Source: Prevotella sp.
GTDB taxonomy: Bacteria; Bacteroidota; Bacteroidia; Bacteroidales; Bacteroidaceae
Assembly (NCBI GenBank): GCA_017471465.1
Contig: JAFUTI010000023.1
Span: forward strand, 124,001 to 188,000
Direction of reading: 5' to 3'
DNA: 64,000 nt
The notes under the pieces were generated by a model that was not told the DNA's origin, made no database searches, and was given only the letters and a program-made list of their open reading frames with translations. This document shows positions 7,538 through 17,879 of this stretch, in pieces; within the stretch, counting starts at the first letter, position 1; each line of letters begins with the position of its first letter. A program made the position numbers and the translations under genes.

Positions 7538-10500
7538 TTAACGCACTGCTTTCTTACCATCAATAATGTAGAGTCCTTTTGCGGCAACCTTCACCCGCTG
7601 ACCGTTAAGATTGTAGACAGCACCCTTTGCCGACGTGCAGGAGTCTGTAGCGATAACAGGCTCTATGCCTGTGGCCTCTCCGTCGAAGGAGAAGCCGATG
7701 ATGGCACGGGTCTCGCTGACATTCTCAAGGTATAGATACGACTTGCCGGCTTGCAGCGTGCGGCCGTTGTCGGAACGGAAGAAGCCTGTCTTGCCGTTGT
7801 GCTGGCTGAGAATAAAGACCTTGCCGTAGTCGCAGCCGGTGGTGGTGCCTACGGTCTTCTCCTCGAAGTTGGCCACCAGCTTGTTCGTGGCGCTCACGTC
7901 CTCGCCACTCTCGGCCACTAGCACTTCGTAAGTGCCTTCGTCGCCCTTCAGCAAAAGGCCCGTATTGGCGGCGGGGTTGGTGATGGCATTGGTGAAACTG
8001 ACGTTGTCGCCGTCCTGCGAGGCATAGAAGGCCTCCACGCCAGAACCGGTAAAGTCGAGGGCCTGTTCGGAGCAGAACGTAGCATAGCCGATGTTGCTCA
8101 CTTCTACCGTAGCCACCTCTACAGGCTCGTAGAGGCGCACGGCCTTCAGCGGCTTAAAAATGTATTGGGTGTTGTTTGGATTATAGACCAGCACCTTCTC
8201 TGTCGAGGCGGTGATGGCGGTGTTGGGCTGATAGACCTCATACTCGGCGAAGTCGTAGGCCGTGGCCGAAGTGGTGGTGACGTAGTAGCCGTAGTTGTTG
8301 GCCAGACCGATGCCCTTGGCAAAGGAGTAACGGGCATCAAGATTGTTGTTCTGAACGGCCAGACCAGTAATGGCATCATAGGCGCTGAGGCGGCCAAACA
8401 CCTGATTGGCGGGCAGGCCCGTGATCTTCACGAAGTTGGCCGAAGACCAGTCGAAGCCCGACTCATCTTTGGTAGATGCGGTGAACACGGCCTCACTGGT
8501 CAGGTCGACGACGGTCGTGGTCTGTGCGTAGCGATAGCCCAGCGAGAGCGTCAGCACGTCGGAGTCGGCAAAGCCGCTGGCCATAGCCTTGATCTGATAG
8601 ACAGCTTTCTGCGCGGGCTCGAAAGCAGAACCTTCGAGCGCTGTCCAGTCGGCTGCGTCACCACCTTTATAATAATAGGTGATGGCGGCATCGCCGGCAG
8701 TGGCCGACAGTGTGGCCACGGGCTTATAGAGGCCCTCGCGCACCTGTTGCAGCATGACACTGGCCGTAGGCGTAGTGACGGCGTAGATAGGTGTAGTCTC
8801 GGTGCTGCTCCAGACGGTCATCTTGGTAAAGCCGGCGCGGTTGGTGCCGCAGGTCATCTTCATATCAAGATTGACGGTCTGATCGGCGGCGACCACCACG
8901 GCGTAAGTGGTTCCTGGAGTAATCGTGCCGCCGGTGGACACTCCGCGAAGCACGCCGTTGAGGGCGGTCAGCGTGACTTTTGACGCATCGTTGCCGCCCA
9001 CTTCAAACTTCACGCGGTCGCCGTTCACCAGCGAGACCACCGAACAGTAGAGCGTCCGGCCAGCGTTGGCACCCAGCCTGAAATTGCTGTCGTCCATGCC
9101 CCAGTTGCCGGAATTGTCGAAAGCGAAACGGCCGTCGAAAGCGGTGGCATTGGCCGGACCGTACACCTTGACGGTGCTCTCGCCGTCGGTCACGCTGTGG
9201 TGCACCACATTGGTGAAGGTCAGTTTGGTGCCCTTGGCCAGGATAGAACCGCCTGCGATGTTATAGACGTGCTCACTCTTGGCCTCCATTGGAAAAAAAT
9301 CGTAGCTGTCGAGACTACCCAGTGAGGGCAGATAGGCCTGGTTCTCCAGGCTGGCGGCAGCGGCGGTCTTGGTGAACTGCGTCACGCCCTGACTGGTGGT
9401 CAGCACGTAGCTGCCCGCAGGAGCACTGCCGCTGCCCACGACAGCCGTCAGCAGGTTGGTGGTGGGAACTGCGGGGGCAGTGCCCTCGATGACGGGAGCA
9501 TTGACGGTCGACTCCTCACCCATGAGCACCACACCCGTACCCGCAGGCACTTGCAGCACCTGCTCCATGTCGATGACGCCCGTAGCATCATCGTAGCCCG
9601 TCACCACGTAGGCCTTGAACAGATCAGTAAAAGGCGAGAAGTCGAGCGGCTTATCAGAGGCGAAGGTCTCAATATGGTCGGCACCGATGAGGATATTTAC
9701 TGTCTCGGGGGTTACGACCTTTATCATCTGAATGTATGTACCTCCAGAGACGCTGATGCCGATATGCGTGGGCAGCGTCACGTTGTACTTCACGCGAAAG
9801 GTCACCTTCTCGTACTCAGTGCCAACGGTGGCATCGCCCACCACCTCGACCAAGTCCTCCATGTCGAGACCTGGCTTCAGGTCGATGGTGTTCTTGTTGG
9901 CGCGGGCAGTCACCTCGATCAGCTGCCCGGCAGTCAGTTTGGGTATCCAGATAATTGGCGAACCGTCGACCAGTCCCAGGAAGCCGCTGCTGGTGTTCAG
10001 CGTCACGCGGTTGCCCTGTGCGCCAGAGAAATAGAGGCCGTCGGTCTCGCTGATGACCTCGCTGTTGGCCGTCAGCTGTTCCTCGTCCATACCACTGTTG
10101 CGGCGGTAGCCCCAGCCGCTGTTGGTGTTCCATTTAGCTCCGCTGGTCAGCTCCACATCGGCAGCCAGCGCATCCTTTGTCTCTTGCGAGAAAGAAGTAA
10201 AATCCCATGAGCGGTTGTCGGGTGTAGGCACCTCCACGCCGTCCATCACCGATTCTTTCACGGGGAACTCTTCTACCTCTACCTGACTGCCGCTGACCAA
10301 GCCGAGTGTTACCAACTGATTATACATCTTTTTACCCAAATATTCCGTAGCCTGTTTGTCAAAATGCAGATTATCGCTGAGCAGCGTGGCGTTCTTCATG
10401 TCGATGACGTAGCAGTTGGGATCCTCGTCGGCCACCTGCTTCTGGGCAGCCTCCACAGTAGCGTTGTACTGCGTGGAGCGGCGGCAGACGGTGCCGAAGA

Positions 10501-11197
10501 TGAAGGGCAGCGTGAGGTCGGCCTCATCGCCCGTCTTGGCATAGACGGCCTGGCGCATATAGGCAATCATCGTCTTGAAGTTCGTGTAGTAGTCGCTGGC
10601 GGCATTGCGGTCGCTCTCGCCCTGATGCCACAGAATGGCCTTCACGTCGTAGCCGTTGTCCAGGGCGGCCAACGTGCCGTCTACCAGCGAGGCGAAGCCC
10701 TCGGTGAGGTTCTTCGTCAGCGAGTTGTTGTTGGCGTAGGCAGCCTGCGTAATGTCCTGGCCGCTGTAGGCGTTGTGGGACGTCATCCACTCAGCGTCGG
10801 CATACCAGATGGGCAGCTTCGCAGCCGTCACGCCCGGTGCGATAGCCGTTCCACCGTAGGCGCACTTGATGGCGTAGAAGTCGCTGCTCGTGGTCTGGTC
10901 TATCCAGTAGTTGGTCACGTCGCAGAAAGCATAGCGCTCACCGCTGTTGAAGATGCGGGTGCCGAACGTGCTGGTCGAAGGGCTGCCGCAGATGCTGGCC
11001 CACTTCAGATGGGTGTAGGGCGACGAAGGCAGCGAGCCATTGTCCTTCATGTAGTCCGGCAGGTTCGTCGTGTACTCGCGTCCGTCGGCATTCGACTGCC
11101 CGGCGTACAGAAATACTGGTGCTTTCTGTTGGGCAACGGCCAGCGATACACTTGCCACTACCATTGCCACCATGCTCATTAGTCTGTTTCTCATCAT
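7538..11197 (-). CDS. Large secreted SASA-type (sialate O-acetylesterase-like) carbohydrate esterase
   Basis: The start was set at 11197 because MMRNRLMSMVAMVVASVSLAVAQ is a good signal peptide and the only promoter-like box (TATCTTTG, 11231-11238) would lie inside a longer reading. The 1219-residue product has an N-terminal SASA/SGNH esterase domain (about 25-300): Ser35 in GQSN, WHQGES at 190-195, and Asp275-x-x-His278. The remaining 900 residues are beta-rich accessory modules that I cannot assign, including two similar segments ('FASDKPLDFSPF..AYVVTGYD' and 'FCSEQALDFTGSGVEAFYA'), ending in a 'VYNLNGQRV...GLYIIDGKK' tail found on many secreted Prevotella proteins. It probably removes acetyl groups from pectin. 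It is divergent from the HTCS gene and followed by its own terminator, so it is probably monocistronic. Confidence 0.8.
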   Translation of the reverse strand: MMRNRLMSMVAMVVASVSLAVAQQKAPVFLYAGQSNADGREYTTNLPDYMKDNGSLPSSPYTHLKWASICGSPSTSTFGTRIFNSGERYAFCDVTNYWIDQTTSSDFYAIKCAYGGTAIAPGVTAAKLPIWYADAEWMTSHNAYSGQDITQAAYANNNSLTKNLTEGFASLVDGTLAALDNGYDVKAILWHQGESDRNAASDYYTNFKTMIAYMRQAVYAKTGDEADLTLPFIFGTVCRRSTQYNATVEAAQKQVADEDPNCYVIDMKNATLLSDNLHFDKQATEYLGKKMYNQLVTLGLVSGSQVEVEEFPVKESVMDGVEVPTPDNRSWDFTSFSQETKDALAADVELTSGAKWNTNSGWGYRRNSGMDEEQLTANSEVISETDGLYFSGAQGNRVTLNTSSGFLGLVDGSPIIWIPKLTAGQLIEVTARANKNTIDLKPGLDMEDLVEVVGDATVGTEYEKVTFRVKYNVTLPTHIGISVSGGTYIQMIKVVTPETVNILIGADHIETFASDKPLDFSPFTDLFKAYVVTGYDDATGVIDMEQVLQVPAGTGVVLMGEESTVNAPVIEGTAPAVPTTNLLTAVVGSGSAPAGSYVLTTSQGVTQFTKTAAAASLENQAYLPSLGSLDSYDFFPMEAKSEHVYNIAGGSILAKGTKLTFTNVVHHSVTDGESTVKVYGPANATAFDGRFAFDNSGNWGMDDSNFRLGANAGRTLYCSVVSLVNGDRVKFEVGGNDASKVTLTALNGVLRGVSTGGTITPGTTYAVVVAADQTVNLDMKMTCGTNRAGFTKMTVWSSTETTPIYAVTTPTASVMLQQVREGLYKPVATLSATAGDAAITYYYKGGDAADWTALEGSAFEPAQKAVYQIKAMASGFADSDVLTLSLGYRYAQTTTVVDLTSEAVFTASTKDESGFDWSSANFVKITGLPANQVFGRLSAYDAITGLAVQNNNLDARYSFAKGIGLANNYGYYVTTTSATAYDFAEYEVYQPNTAITASTEKVLVYNPNNTQYIFKPLKAVRLYEPVEVATVEVSNIGYATFCSEQALDFTGSGVEAFYASQDGDNVSFTNAITNPAANTGLLLKGDEGTYEVLVAESGEDVSATNKLVANFEEKTVGTTTGCDYGKVFILSQHNGKTGFFRSDNGRTLQAGKSYLYLENVSETRAIIGFSFDGEATGIEPVIATDSCTSAKGAVYNLNGQRVKVAAKGLYIIDGKKAVR

Positions 11198-11230
11198 GCT
11201 TATTTTGGTTTTTAGTTCTGAATTCTTCCG

Positions 11231-11238
11231 CAAAGATA
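11231..11238 (-). promoter_or_regulatory. -7 box for the SASA esterase gene
   Basis: TATCTTTG on the minus strand matches TAnnTTTG, 34 nt before the chosen ATG. No TTTG is found at -33, so the promoter may need an activator; an inverted AGTTCGT/ACGAACT pair lies upstream at 11287-11293 and 11317-11323. Confidence 0.5.
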
Positions 11239-11410
11239 GGCGAAAAAGCTATATTTGAAGCTGTGTATTCGTTCATTTTCATGCGAAGTTCGTGGTTGCA
11301 AAATAACGCAGATTTGACGAACTCGGGGGAGTAAAAGAGTTCACGATTCGGTAAAATCGTTCAAATCGCATTATTCCGACCTTCTGCTTGGCCGTTTGGA
11401 GGAAAAATAT

Positions 11411-11418
11411 TATCTTTG
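11411..11418 (+). promoter_or_regulatory. -7 box for the HTCS gene; decides the HTCS start
   Basis: TATCTTTG with a CTTG at 11387-11390 (20-nt spacer) forms a near-consensus promoter. It lies downstream of an in-frame ATG at 11396, so the real translation start must be the later ATG at 11438. Confidence 0.6.
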
Positions 11419-11437
11419 CAGCGTGGATGGCACAACA

Positions 11438-14400
11438 ATGAAACGACAACTAACATATATACTTCTCATATTCCTTTCTGTAACAGCCCTGGCCGATGGA
11501 CGACTGCGGCTGTACTCCCATTGCATCTCGGTAAAAGAAGGACTGCTGAGCAACACGGTGTATGAGCTGGCACAAGACCAGCAGGGCTATATCTGGATGG
11601 CCACCAGCAACGGTCTGAGCCGCTACGACGGCTATACCACCGTGAACTACCCCTCGGTGAGCTGCAATCCGAAGCAGCCCATAGAGGCCCGCATAGGACG
11701 CGTGGCCTACGACCATCAGAACGGGGTGGTCTGGCTGAGCACGTCGACCTACGTCAATGCCTGCTACGACCTGCGACAGGCCCGTTTCGTCGACTGGACC
11801 GGCCGGGGCGACATGATGCGGCCGCTGAGCAAGCGATGTCTATCGGCGCGGGGTATATGGTACTACGAGAACGGCTTCGGGGCCCGCTTCTCCGATGGAC
11901 ATCACAGTGAGGACTATACAAAGGAGAACGGTCGGCTGCCCTCCAACGCCGTGGAGCGAATCATCGAGGACAGGAGCGACCGCGTGTGGATAGCCACCGG
12001 CAGCGGCTTGGTATGTGTGACACAGGACGGAAAGCCTCAGACGGTCATCAACGGCCATCGCATCATCGCCTGTGCAACAGGAAGAGAACAGACCTATTGT
12101 CTTGACGAGGCAGGCAGCGTGTATGCCTGTGCGGGGGATGCGAAGTTGCTCTCCTCACGTCCTGCAGCCCTGCCACAAGTGAAGAAGGTGAACGTCAGCT
12201 TCGTGTGGCAAGACCGCTGGATGCTGTTCACCCCCGACGGCACCTTCTCAGTGAACATCAAAGACGGAGAATGGCGAGAGGAAAGGGGCGAGGCCGCCAT
12301 CAAGGGCGGTCTGGACCAAGGCTCGCAGAATGGCTACCACTTCGTAGCCGACGGCAGCGGACGGCTGTGGATCTTTGCCGACGACGGCCGGCTGAAAACA
12401 CTCGACCTGCTCAGCAACTCACGTTTCACCGGCAACAAAGGCCGTAAGTTCAACATCGCTGCCCACCACGACGGCCGCCTCTTCATAGCTACTTACGGCA
12501 ATGGGCTCTTTGTGTGGAACGCGAAGACCGACCAGCTGGACCATTTCACCGCCGAGGACGAACACCCGGTGGTGAACACCAACTACCTGCTCTATGCCAT
12601 TAGCGACCGGCAGGACAACATCTGGGTGGGGTCGGAAGAGGCAGGTGCCTACTGTCTGAACATCATCTCCAACGGAGAGGCGAACCATGTGCTGCCAGAA
12701 CCCGGCCACAGAGGCGACGGTGCCAACACCGTGACGGCTATAGGCGAAAGGAATGACAGCATTTTTATCATTGGTACGCGCGATGGCGGTATCTACCAGT
12801 ATGACCCCAGAGCCGACATTATCAAGAAGACACTGGCCCTACCGTCGTCGGTCCGCTGCCTGCTCATTGACAGCGACAGCCGCCTCTGGATAGGCACCAA
12901 CGACCGTGGACTCTACGTAGAGGGGACGAGCTACAACGAACAGGACAAGACACGCCACCTACCGAGAAACAACGTGCGGGCTATCTGTCAGGACAGCCAA
13001 GGGCGCGTCTGGATAGGTGTCAGAGACGGCGGACTGCTGATGACCGGCGGTAAAAATCCTGCGGCGCTTTCTTTCCGACAGTTTCTGACCAAGAATTTCA
13101 ACCAGAGACGTGTCAATACCCTGGCCATCGACCGGCAGGACATACTCTGGATAGGTACCAACGACGGTCTCTACCGTGTAGACACCCGGCTTGACGACTT
13201 CACCGAAAAGGACTTCAAAGGCTATTATGCCGACGGGAACCTGCCCTTCAGCGAGATCAACGCCATCCATACAGCAGAGGACGGCACGCTGTGGGTGGCT
13301 GCCGTCGGTGCCGGACTGCTGAAATGCCGTTTCGACAGCGACGGGAACCTCAGCTATACGAAGATTACACGCCGCGAGGGACTGGCAAGCAATACCGTCT
13401 ACAGCATGATGAGCGACAGCGAGGGCTACCTGTGGGTGGGCACCGATGCCGGACTGTCGCGCATCAATGCGCGGAACGGCATCGTCAACACCTACCAGCA
13501 GCACCCGACAATGCAGGCCAACATCACCGTCGAGGGCAGTGCCCTGCAAACCAGGGACGGACACTTGCTCTTCGGTACGCTCTATGGCATGTGGGCTATC
13601 AGCCCCCGCTCGGCTCAGCCATACGCAACAGGCAAAGGCACTGCACTCATCAAGCCTGTCATCACCGACCTGCGCGTGAACGGGCTGTCGTACTATGAAA
13701 ACGACACCTTTCAGAAAGCGCTGAGCGACACGAAGGGCATCGAGTTCGACCCACAGGACAACTCGCTGTCTTTCTACTTCTCTAATTTCGCCTTTGCCGA
13801 TATCCATGCCTCGCTCTACCAGTACTATCTGGAGGGCGTTGACAAGACATGGGGCACCAGCACAACGGCCAACCACGCTGACTATGCAGAACTGCCGCCA
13901 GGACGATATGTGTTTCATCTGAGGTCGCTCGATGCCGATAACAACTGGACCGACGAGGTGCTGATGGAAATCACCATCCATCACCCCTGGTATCTGAGAT
14001 GGTGGGCGGTGCTGATCTATCTGCTGCTGGCAGCACTCTTCGGATGGTATGTCTATCGCAACTGGAAGGAGAAGTTCGACCTGCAACAACGGATGAAGCT
14101 CGACCGCCAGCTGGCCGACTTCCGCACACAGCTCTTCACCAACATCACTCATGAGTTCCGCACGCCCCTGTCAATCATCAAGGGCGCCGTCGACAAACTC
14201 AGTCAGAACAGCGGTAATACGGCCGCCCTGCAAACAGTGCAGCGCGGCACCAGCCGCTTGCTGCGACTGGTGAACCAGTTCATGGAGTATCGCAAGATCA
14301 ATACCGGCAACCTCCGGCTGCAAGTGGAGGAGGGCGACATCGTCACCTTCGTGCGTGACGTGTATCAGGACTTCCTCGTCATGGCCCGACAGAAGGACAT

Positions 14401-15652
14401 ACAGATGACTTTCCAGCCCTTCGAACGCCATTACCGTATGCCGTTCGACACGCAGATGGTGGAGACCATCGTCTACAACCTGCTCTCCAATGCCGTGAAG
14501 TACACGCCCGAAGGCGGCAACATCGACGTGAGGCTGAAGCATGACGATGCCATTGGTATCGCTGTCGCCAACACCGGGCCCGGCATCAGCGCCGAGAAAC
14601 AGGCTGAGCTGTTCAAGCCCTTCATGCACGGCTACGCCAGTCAAGGCGGCATGGGCATAGGTCTCTATACAGCTCACCAGATGGCACAACTTCACAAGGG
14701 AGCGCTGACCCACGAACGGCTTTCGGATGCCACCCTCTTTACACTAACTCTGCCCGACAGTGGCGACTACTACGACGATGGTGACTACCGCGAGACAAAC
14801 GCCATCGGCCAGCCGTCACCAGGCGCCACCCAACAGCCATCGCCTGCTGCCGCCGACATCATACGCGAGATGCAGCCAGAGGCCTATAACGACCTGACGG
14901 TGGCCATCATCGAGGACAACCCCGACATGATGCAGCAGATACGTCAGGAGGTGGGTGTCTACTTCCGCACCAAGGGCTATTCCACCGGACAGGCAGGCTA
15001 CGACGGCGTTATAGAGAACCCGCCGGCACTGCTCCTCTGCGACGTGATGCTGCCCGACACCGATGGCTACCAGATAGCCAGCCGTCTGAAGAGCGACCCC
15101 CGCACAGCATCGCTACCTATCATCATGCTCACAGCACTCGACGATGAAGAGCACCAGATACGGGCCTACCGTGCCGGCGCTGACGACTACATGGTGAAGC
15201 CCTGCAACTTCCGGCTGCTCATAGCACGCGCCATCCAGCTCATCAAATGGCGACAATCCGCTCCCGTCAATGACGCAGAGCCGGCATCCGGCGGAGAGTC
15301 CAATACCGCCATCATCACATCGCAGGCCGACAAGGTGTTTCTGAAGAAGCTGGAGATACTGACAGCCCAGCACCTCACCGACAGCAACCTCAGCATCGAC
15401 ACACTGGCAGAGATGATGAACATGGGACGCACCAAGTTCTTTGGACGGGTGAAGGAGATGACCGGCCTGTCGCCCAACAAATACCTGTTGAAGATACGCA
15501 TGGAAAAAGCCGCCGACCTGCTGGCCGACGGCGAGATGAATGTCTCGGAAGTGAGTTACAAGGTGGGCATCCAGGATCCCAGCTATTTCAACAAGGTATT
15601 CAAATCCTACTACGGTGTGGCACCCAGCAAGTACGTGCGAGAGGCACAGTAG
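11438..15652 (+). CDS. Hybrid two-component system sensor/regulator (HTCS)
   Basis: This is a 1404-residue one-protein signalling system. In order it has a signal peptide (about 1-20), two beta-propellers of 'LWIGT..GL' repeats (to about 760), a Y_Y_Y domain (about 770-845), a membrane helix (about 855-875) and HisKA with phospho-His905 (FTNITHEFRTP). HATPase motifs follow ('NLLSNAVKYTP', 'NTGPGIS', 'GMGIGLY'), then a receiver with Asp1202 (LLLCDVMLPDTDG) and 'MLTA'/'KP' residues, and a C-terminal AraC helix-turn-helix (about 1297-1404). All catalytic residues are present. HTCS proteins sense periplasmic oligosaccharides and activate their PUL. It is surrounded by pectin genes and converges with the PL11 gene at 15670 with a 17-bp gap. 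Which of the two SusCD promoters it drives is not shown, but both lie in this locus. Confidence 0.95.
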   Translation: MKRQLTYILLIFLSVTALADGRLRLYSHCISVKEGLLSNTVYELAQDQQGYIWMATSNGLSRYDGYTTVNYPSVSCNPKQPIEARIGRVAYDHQNGVVWLSTSTYVNACYDLRQARFVDWTGRGDMMRPLSKRCLSARGIWYYENGFGARFSDGHHSEDYTKENGRLPSNAVERIIEDRSDRVWIATGSGLVCVTQDGKPQTVINGHRIIACATGREQTYCLDEAGSVYACAGDAKLLSSRPAALPQVKKVNVSFVWQDRWMLFTPDGTFSVNIKDGEWREERGEAAIKGGLDQGSQNGYHFVADGSGRLWIFADDGRLKTLDLLSNSRFTGNKGRKFNIAAHHDGRLFIATYGNGLFVWNAKTDQLDHFTAEDEHPVVNTNYLLYAISDRQDNIWVGSEEAGAYCLNIISNGEANHVLPEPGHRGDGANTVTAIGERNDSIFIIGTRDGGIYQYDPRADIIKKTLALPSSVRCLLIDSDSRLWIGTNDRGLYVEGTSYNEQDKTRHLPRNNVRAICQDSQGRVWIGVRDGGLLMTGGKNPAALSFRQFLTKNFNQRRVNTLAIDRQDILWIGTNDGLYRVDTRLDDFTEKDFKGYYADGNLPFSEINAIHTAEDGTLWVAAVGAGLLKCRFDSDGNLSYTKITRREGLASNTVYSMMSDSEGYLWVGTDAGLSRINARNGIVNTYQQHPTMQANITVEGSALQTRDGHLLFGTLYGMWAISPRSAQPYATGKGTALIKPVITDLRVNGLSYYENDTFQKALSDTKGIEFDPQDNSLSFYFSNFAFADIHASLYQYYLEGVDKTWGTSTTANHADYAELPPGRYVFHLRSLDADNNWTDEVLMEITIHHPWYLRWWAVLIYLLLAALFGWYVYRNWKEKFDLQQRMKLDRQLADFRTQLFTNITHEFRTPLSIIKGAVDKLSQNSGNTAALQTVQRGTSRLLRLVNQFMEYRKINTGNLRLQVEEGDIVTFVRDVYQDFLVMARQKDIQMTFQPFERHYRMPFDTQMVETIVYNLLSNAVKYTPEGGNIDVRLKHDDAIGIAVANTGPGISAEKQAELFKPFMHGYASQGGMGIGLYTAHQMAQLHKGALTHERLSDATLFTLTLPDSGDYYDDGDYRETNAIGQPSPGATQQPSPAAADIIREMQPEAYNDLTVAIIEDNPDMMQQIRQEVGVYFRTKGYSTGQAGYDGVIENPPALLLCDVMLPDTDGYQIASRLKSDPRTASLPIIMLTALDDEEHQIRAYRAGADDYMVKPCNFRLLIARAIQLIKWRQSAPVNDAEPASGGESNTAIITSQADKVFLKKLEILTAQHLTDSNLSIDTLAEMMNMGRTKFFGRVKEMTGLSPNKYLLKIRMEKAADLLADGEMNVSEVSYKVGIQDPSYFNKVFKSYYGVAPSKYVREAQ

Positions 15653-15669
15653 CAGCCCACCCCATCTGA

Positions 15670-17868
15670 CTACTTCACGACAACCTTCCGGCCGTTATGG
15701 ATATACAGGCCGCGACGCGGCGTGACGACCTTCTGGCCATTCAAGGTGTAGTAGCCACGATGTATAGCCGGTGTCTGACTGTTAACCTCACCAATACCCG
15801 TCAGTATCTTGTCGAGAGCATCCTGACGATCAGCCTCAACCTTGGCAGCGGCGGCCCATGCCTCTTGGTCGCTGTTCAGGTCGGAGCCCAGATAGTAGCC
15901 GAGCTGCGTAGGCTGGTTGTAGCCGATGTTCTCGTTGAGGCACTGCATCCAATAGGTGTGGTCGGTCATCAGCCAGGGGAAACGGTGGTCAGTGGGATAC
16001 CACGTAGAGAAGATCTTCAGGTGGTCTACCAGCGTGCCGTCAGGCACGATAACTTCTTCGCGCCAGTCGCCAAGCATATCGCCATACCACGAGGGATTCG
16101 ACTTGGAGCCATTGATGAAATGCTCTGACCAGCGATACATGGTAAACGTGCGGCCGCCAGCACGGTCGTTGTTGATGATATTCTCGTTTATGAGCTGACG
16201 CGACAGCCCACCATCAAACCAGATGGCCATGTTGCAAGACGAAGGCTGATAGCCCAAGTCTTTCTGGCCTGTCTGTGAATAGGCATTGGAACCAGCCCAC
16301 CAGAACTCGCAGCCGGGGGAGTCGGGGTCGATGTCGGCCACCAGGCAGCGACCGGTGTCATTGTCTGATGAGCCCTCTTTCTTCCAGATGACAGAGCCAT
16401 CCTTGGTGTCGTGCAGAGCTACCATGGTCTTACCGCTCTCCAGACAGTGCCACACCTGCAACCCATCGCGGTCGGGCAGGAACTTGCCCACATGGTTGGC
16501 GTCGCCGTGGCCAAGTCCGGTAGACCAAAGGCCGTAGCCGTCGTCGTCGATAGCCATAGAGCCGTACATCACCTCGTCCTTACCGTCACCATCAAGGTCA
16601 GCCACATTGAACGAGTGGTTGCCCTGTCCGGCGTAGGCGCTGTTGGCCTTGCCGTCCTTATTGGTATCCTTGCCTCCGGCCTTGCTACTGTCGAAACGCC
16701 AGCGCTTGGTGAGCTGACCGTCACGATAGTCCCAGGCCTCAAGCACTGAGCGGGCATAGACGCCACGGCCGAAGACCACCGATGGCAGCTTATCGAAGCA
16801 GGCCACACCCACGCGGAACGAGCAGGCGCGCTTCCAGTAGCCGTCGCCCCAGGCTTGGCTGGTCTCGCGTGCAATAAAGTTGTCGCGTGCCAGCTCCCGT
16901 CCTGTCTTGCCATCGATGATGGAGATAAACTCGGGTCCGGCGGAGTTGTAGTGATCCACCCATCCGGGACTGCTCGAGTTCTCATTGCCCCAGGTGCGGT
17001 AGTCGATCTTGCCATCGCCATTGGTGTCAGGGATCTCCTGACCGTCGCCAAAGACGGTGCCTTCACAGGTGCGGATAGCCATCTCGGCACAGCCGTCACC
17101 ATCGAAGTCGGCAATGGCAAAAGCAGAACTGTTGCCCAGTATGATGCCAGGGCCGCCCTTGATGCGCCAGAGGAAGGTGCCGTCGAGCTTGTAGGCATCC
17201 CAGATGACGGCATAGATGGTGTTATGGCTGGAGTAGCTGGCACCTGTGCCACCGTCGGCATGACCGGTGGGCGACTGCAGGCGCTTCACCACAATCTCGA
17301 ACTGTCCGTCACCGTCGAGGTCGCCCACGCTGACATCGTTAGCCTGATACTCCAGGTCATCGCCGTCATAGACGTCTTTAGTATCCTTCAAAGGAATGGT
17401 GATAAATGGTTCCTTGGCCTTGGCCTGCGCCATCTTCATGGTGTACTCGCCGATATAGTCGTCGCAGGTCATGTCAGCCCCTTTCTTTGACGGGTCGGCG
17501 TAGGTCAGACGGTAGTAGATGTCGCCTGTGACGGTCGACAGCGGAGCATGCTGGTAGTTGGTGGCCTTGATGCCTTTCTTGCCTGTCTTGAGTGCATCGT
17601 TCACACACACCCAGTTGCCGTTCTCACCCATCTTACGCCAGAGGTTAAAGGCGGTGTCCTCGGTGTCGCCAGGCAGCATACGCCAGGTGAGCAGCACCTT
17701 GTTGTTGGCACTCTGATAGTCGCCTAAGTTAATAGCTCCAGAACTGGGAGCCACGGCAATGGAGCCCCATAGGGCACGATCCTGCATATTGGCTGTCTGA
17801 GCCTGCACGGTGTTTGTTCCTGTTGCCAGAATGGCCAGAATGATTGTCAGTAGTTTGATATTTTTCAT
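15670..17868 (-). CDS. PL11 rhamnogalacturonan lyase
   Basis: This is a 732-residue secreted protein (signal peptide about 1-23). The PL11 eight-bladed propeller is recognisable from its repeated calcium-binding loops: 'VGDLDGDGQFEIVVK', 'DFDGDGCAEM', 'DTNGDGKIDYRTWG', then 'DLDGDGKDEVMYGSMAIDDDGYGLWSTGLGHGD' and 'GDWREEV' (these quotes abbreviate longer conserved blocks). The family cleaves the Rha-GalUA backbone of rhamnogalacturonan I by beta-elimination. A short C-terminal tail 'YYTLNGQKV...GLYIHNGRK' is shared with other secreted proteins here. It lies 11 bp after the GH2 gene and is the last gene of the enzyme cluster. It is the plain, catalytic-only member of three PL11 genes in the window. 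Confidence 0.85.
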   Translation of the reverse strand: MKNIKLLTIILAILATGTNTVQAQTANMQDRALWGSIAVAPSSGAINLGDYQSANNKVLLTWRMLPGDTEDTAFNLWRKMGENGNWVCVNDALKTGKKGIKATNYQHAPLSTVTGDIYYRLTYADPSKKGADMTCDDYIGEYTMKMAQAKAKEPFITIPLKDTKDVYDGDDLEYQANDVSVGDLDGDGQFEIVVKRLQSPTGHADGGTGASYSSHNTIYAVIWDAYKLDGTFLWRIKGGPGIILGNSSAFAIADFDGDGCAEMAIRTCEGTVFGDGQEIPDTNGDGKIDYRTWGNENSSSPGWVDHYNSAGPEFISIIDGKTGRELARDNFIARETSQAWGDGYWKRACSFRVGVACFDKLPSVVFGRGVYARSVLEAWDYRDGQLTKRWRFDSSKAGGKDTNKDGKANSAYAGQGNHSFNVADLDGDGKDEVMYGSMAIDDDGYGLWSTGLGHGDANHVGKFLPDRDGLQVWHCLESGKTMVALHDTKDGSVIWKKEGSSDNDTGRCLVADIDPDSPGCEFWWAGSNAYSQTGQKDLGYQPSSCNMAIWFDGGLSRQLINENIINNDRAGGRTFTMYRWSEHFINGSKSNPSWYGDMLGDWREEVIVPDGTLVDHLKIFSTWYPTDHRFPWLMTDHTYWMQCLNENIGYNQPTQLGYYLGSDLNSDQEAWAAAAKVEADRQDALDKILTGIGEVNSQTPAIHRGYYTLNGQKVVTPRRGLYIHNGRKVVVK

Positions 17869-17879
17869 CGCTGTTTGTT

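Noticed and set aside
11396..11437. Earlier in-frame ATG for the HTCS
   Set aside because: It lies upstream of the -7 box at 11411-11418 and would put non-signal residues before a good signal peptide.
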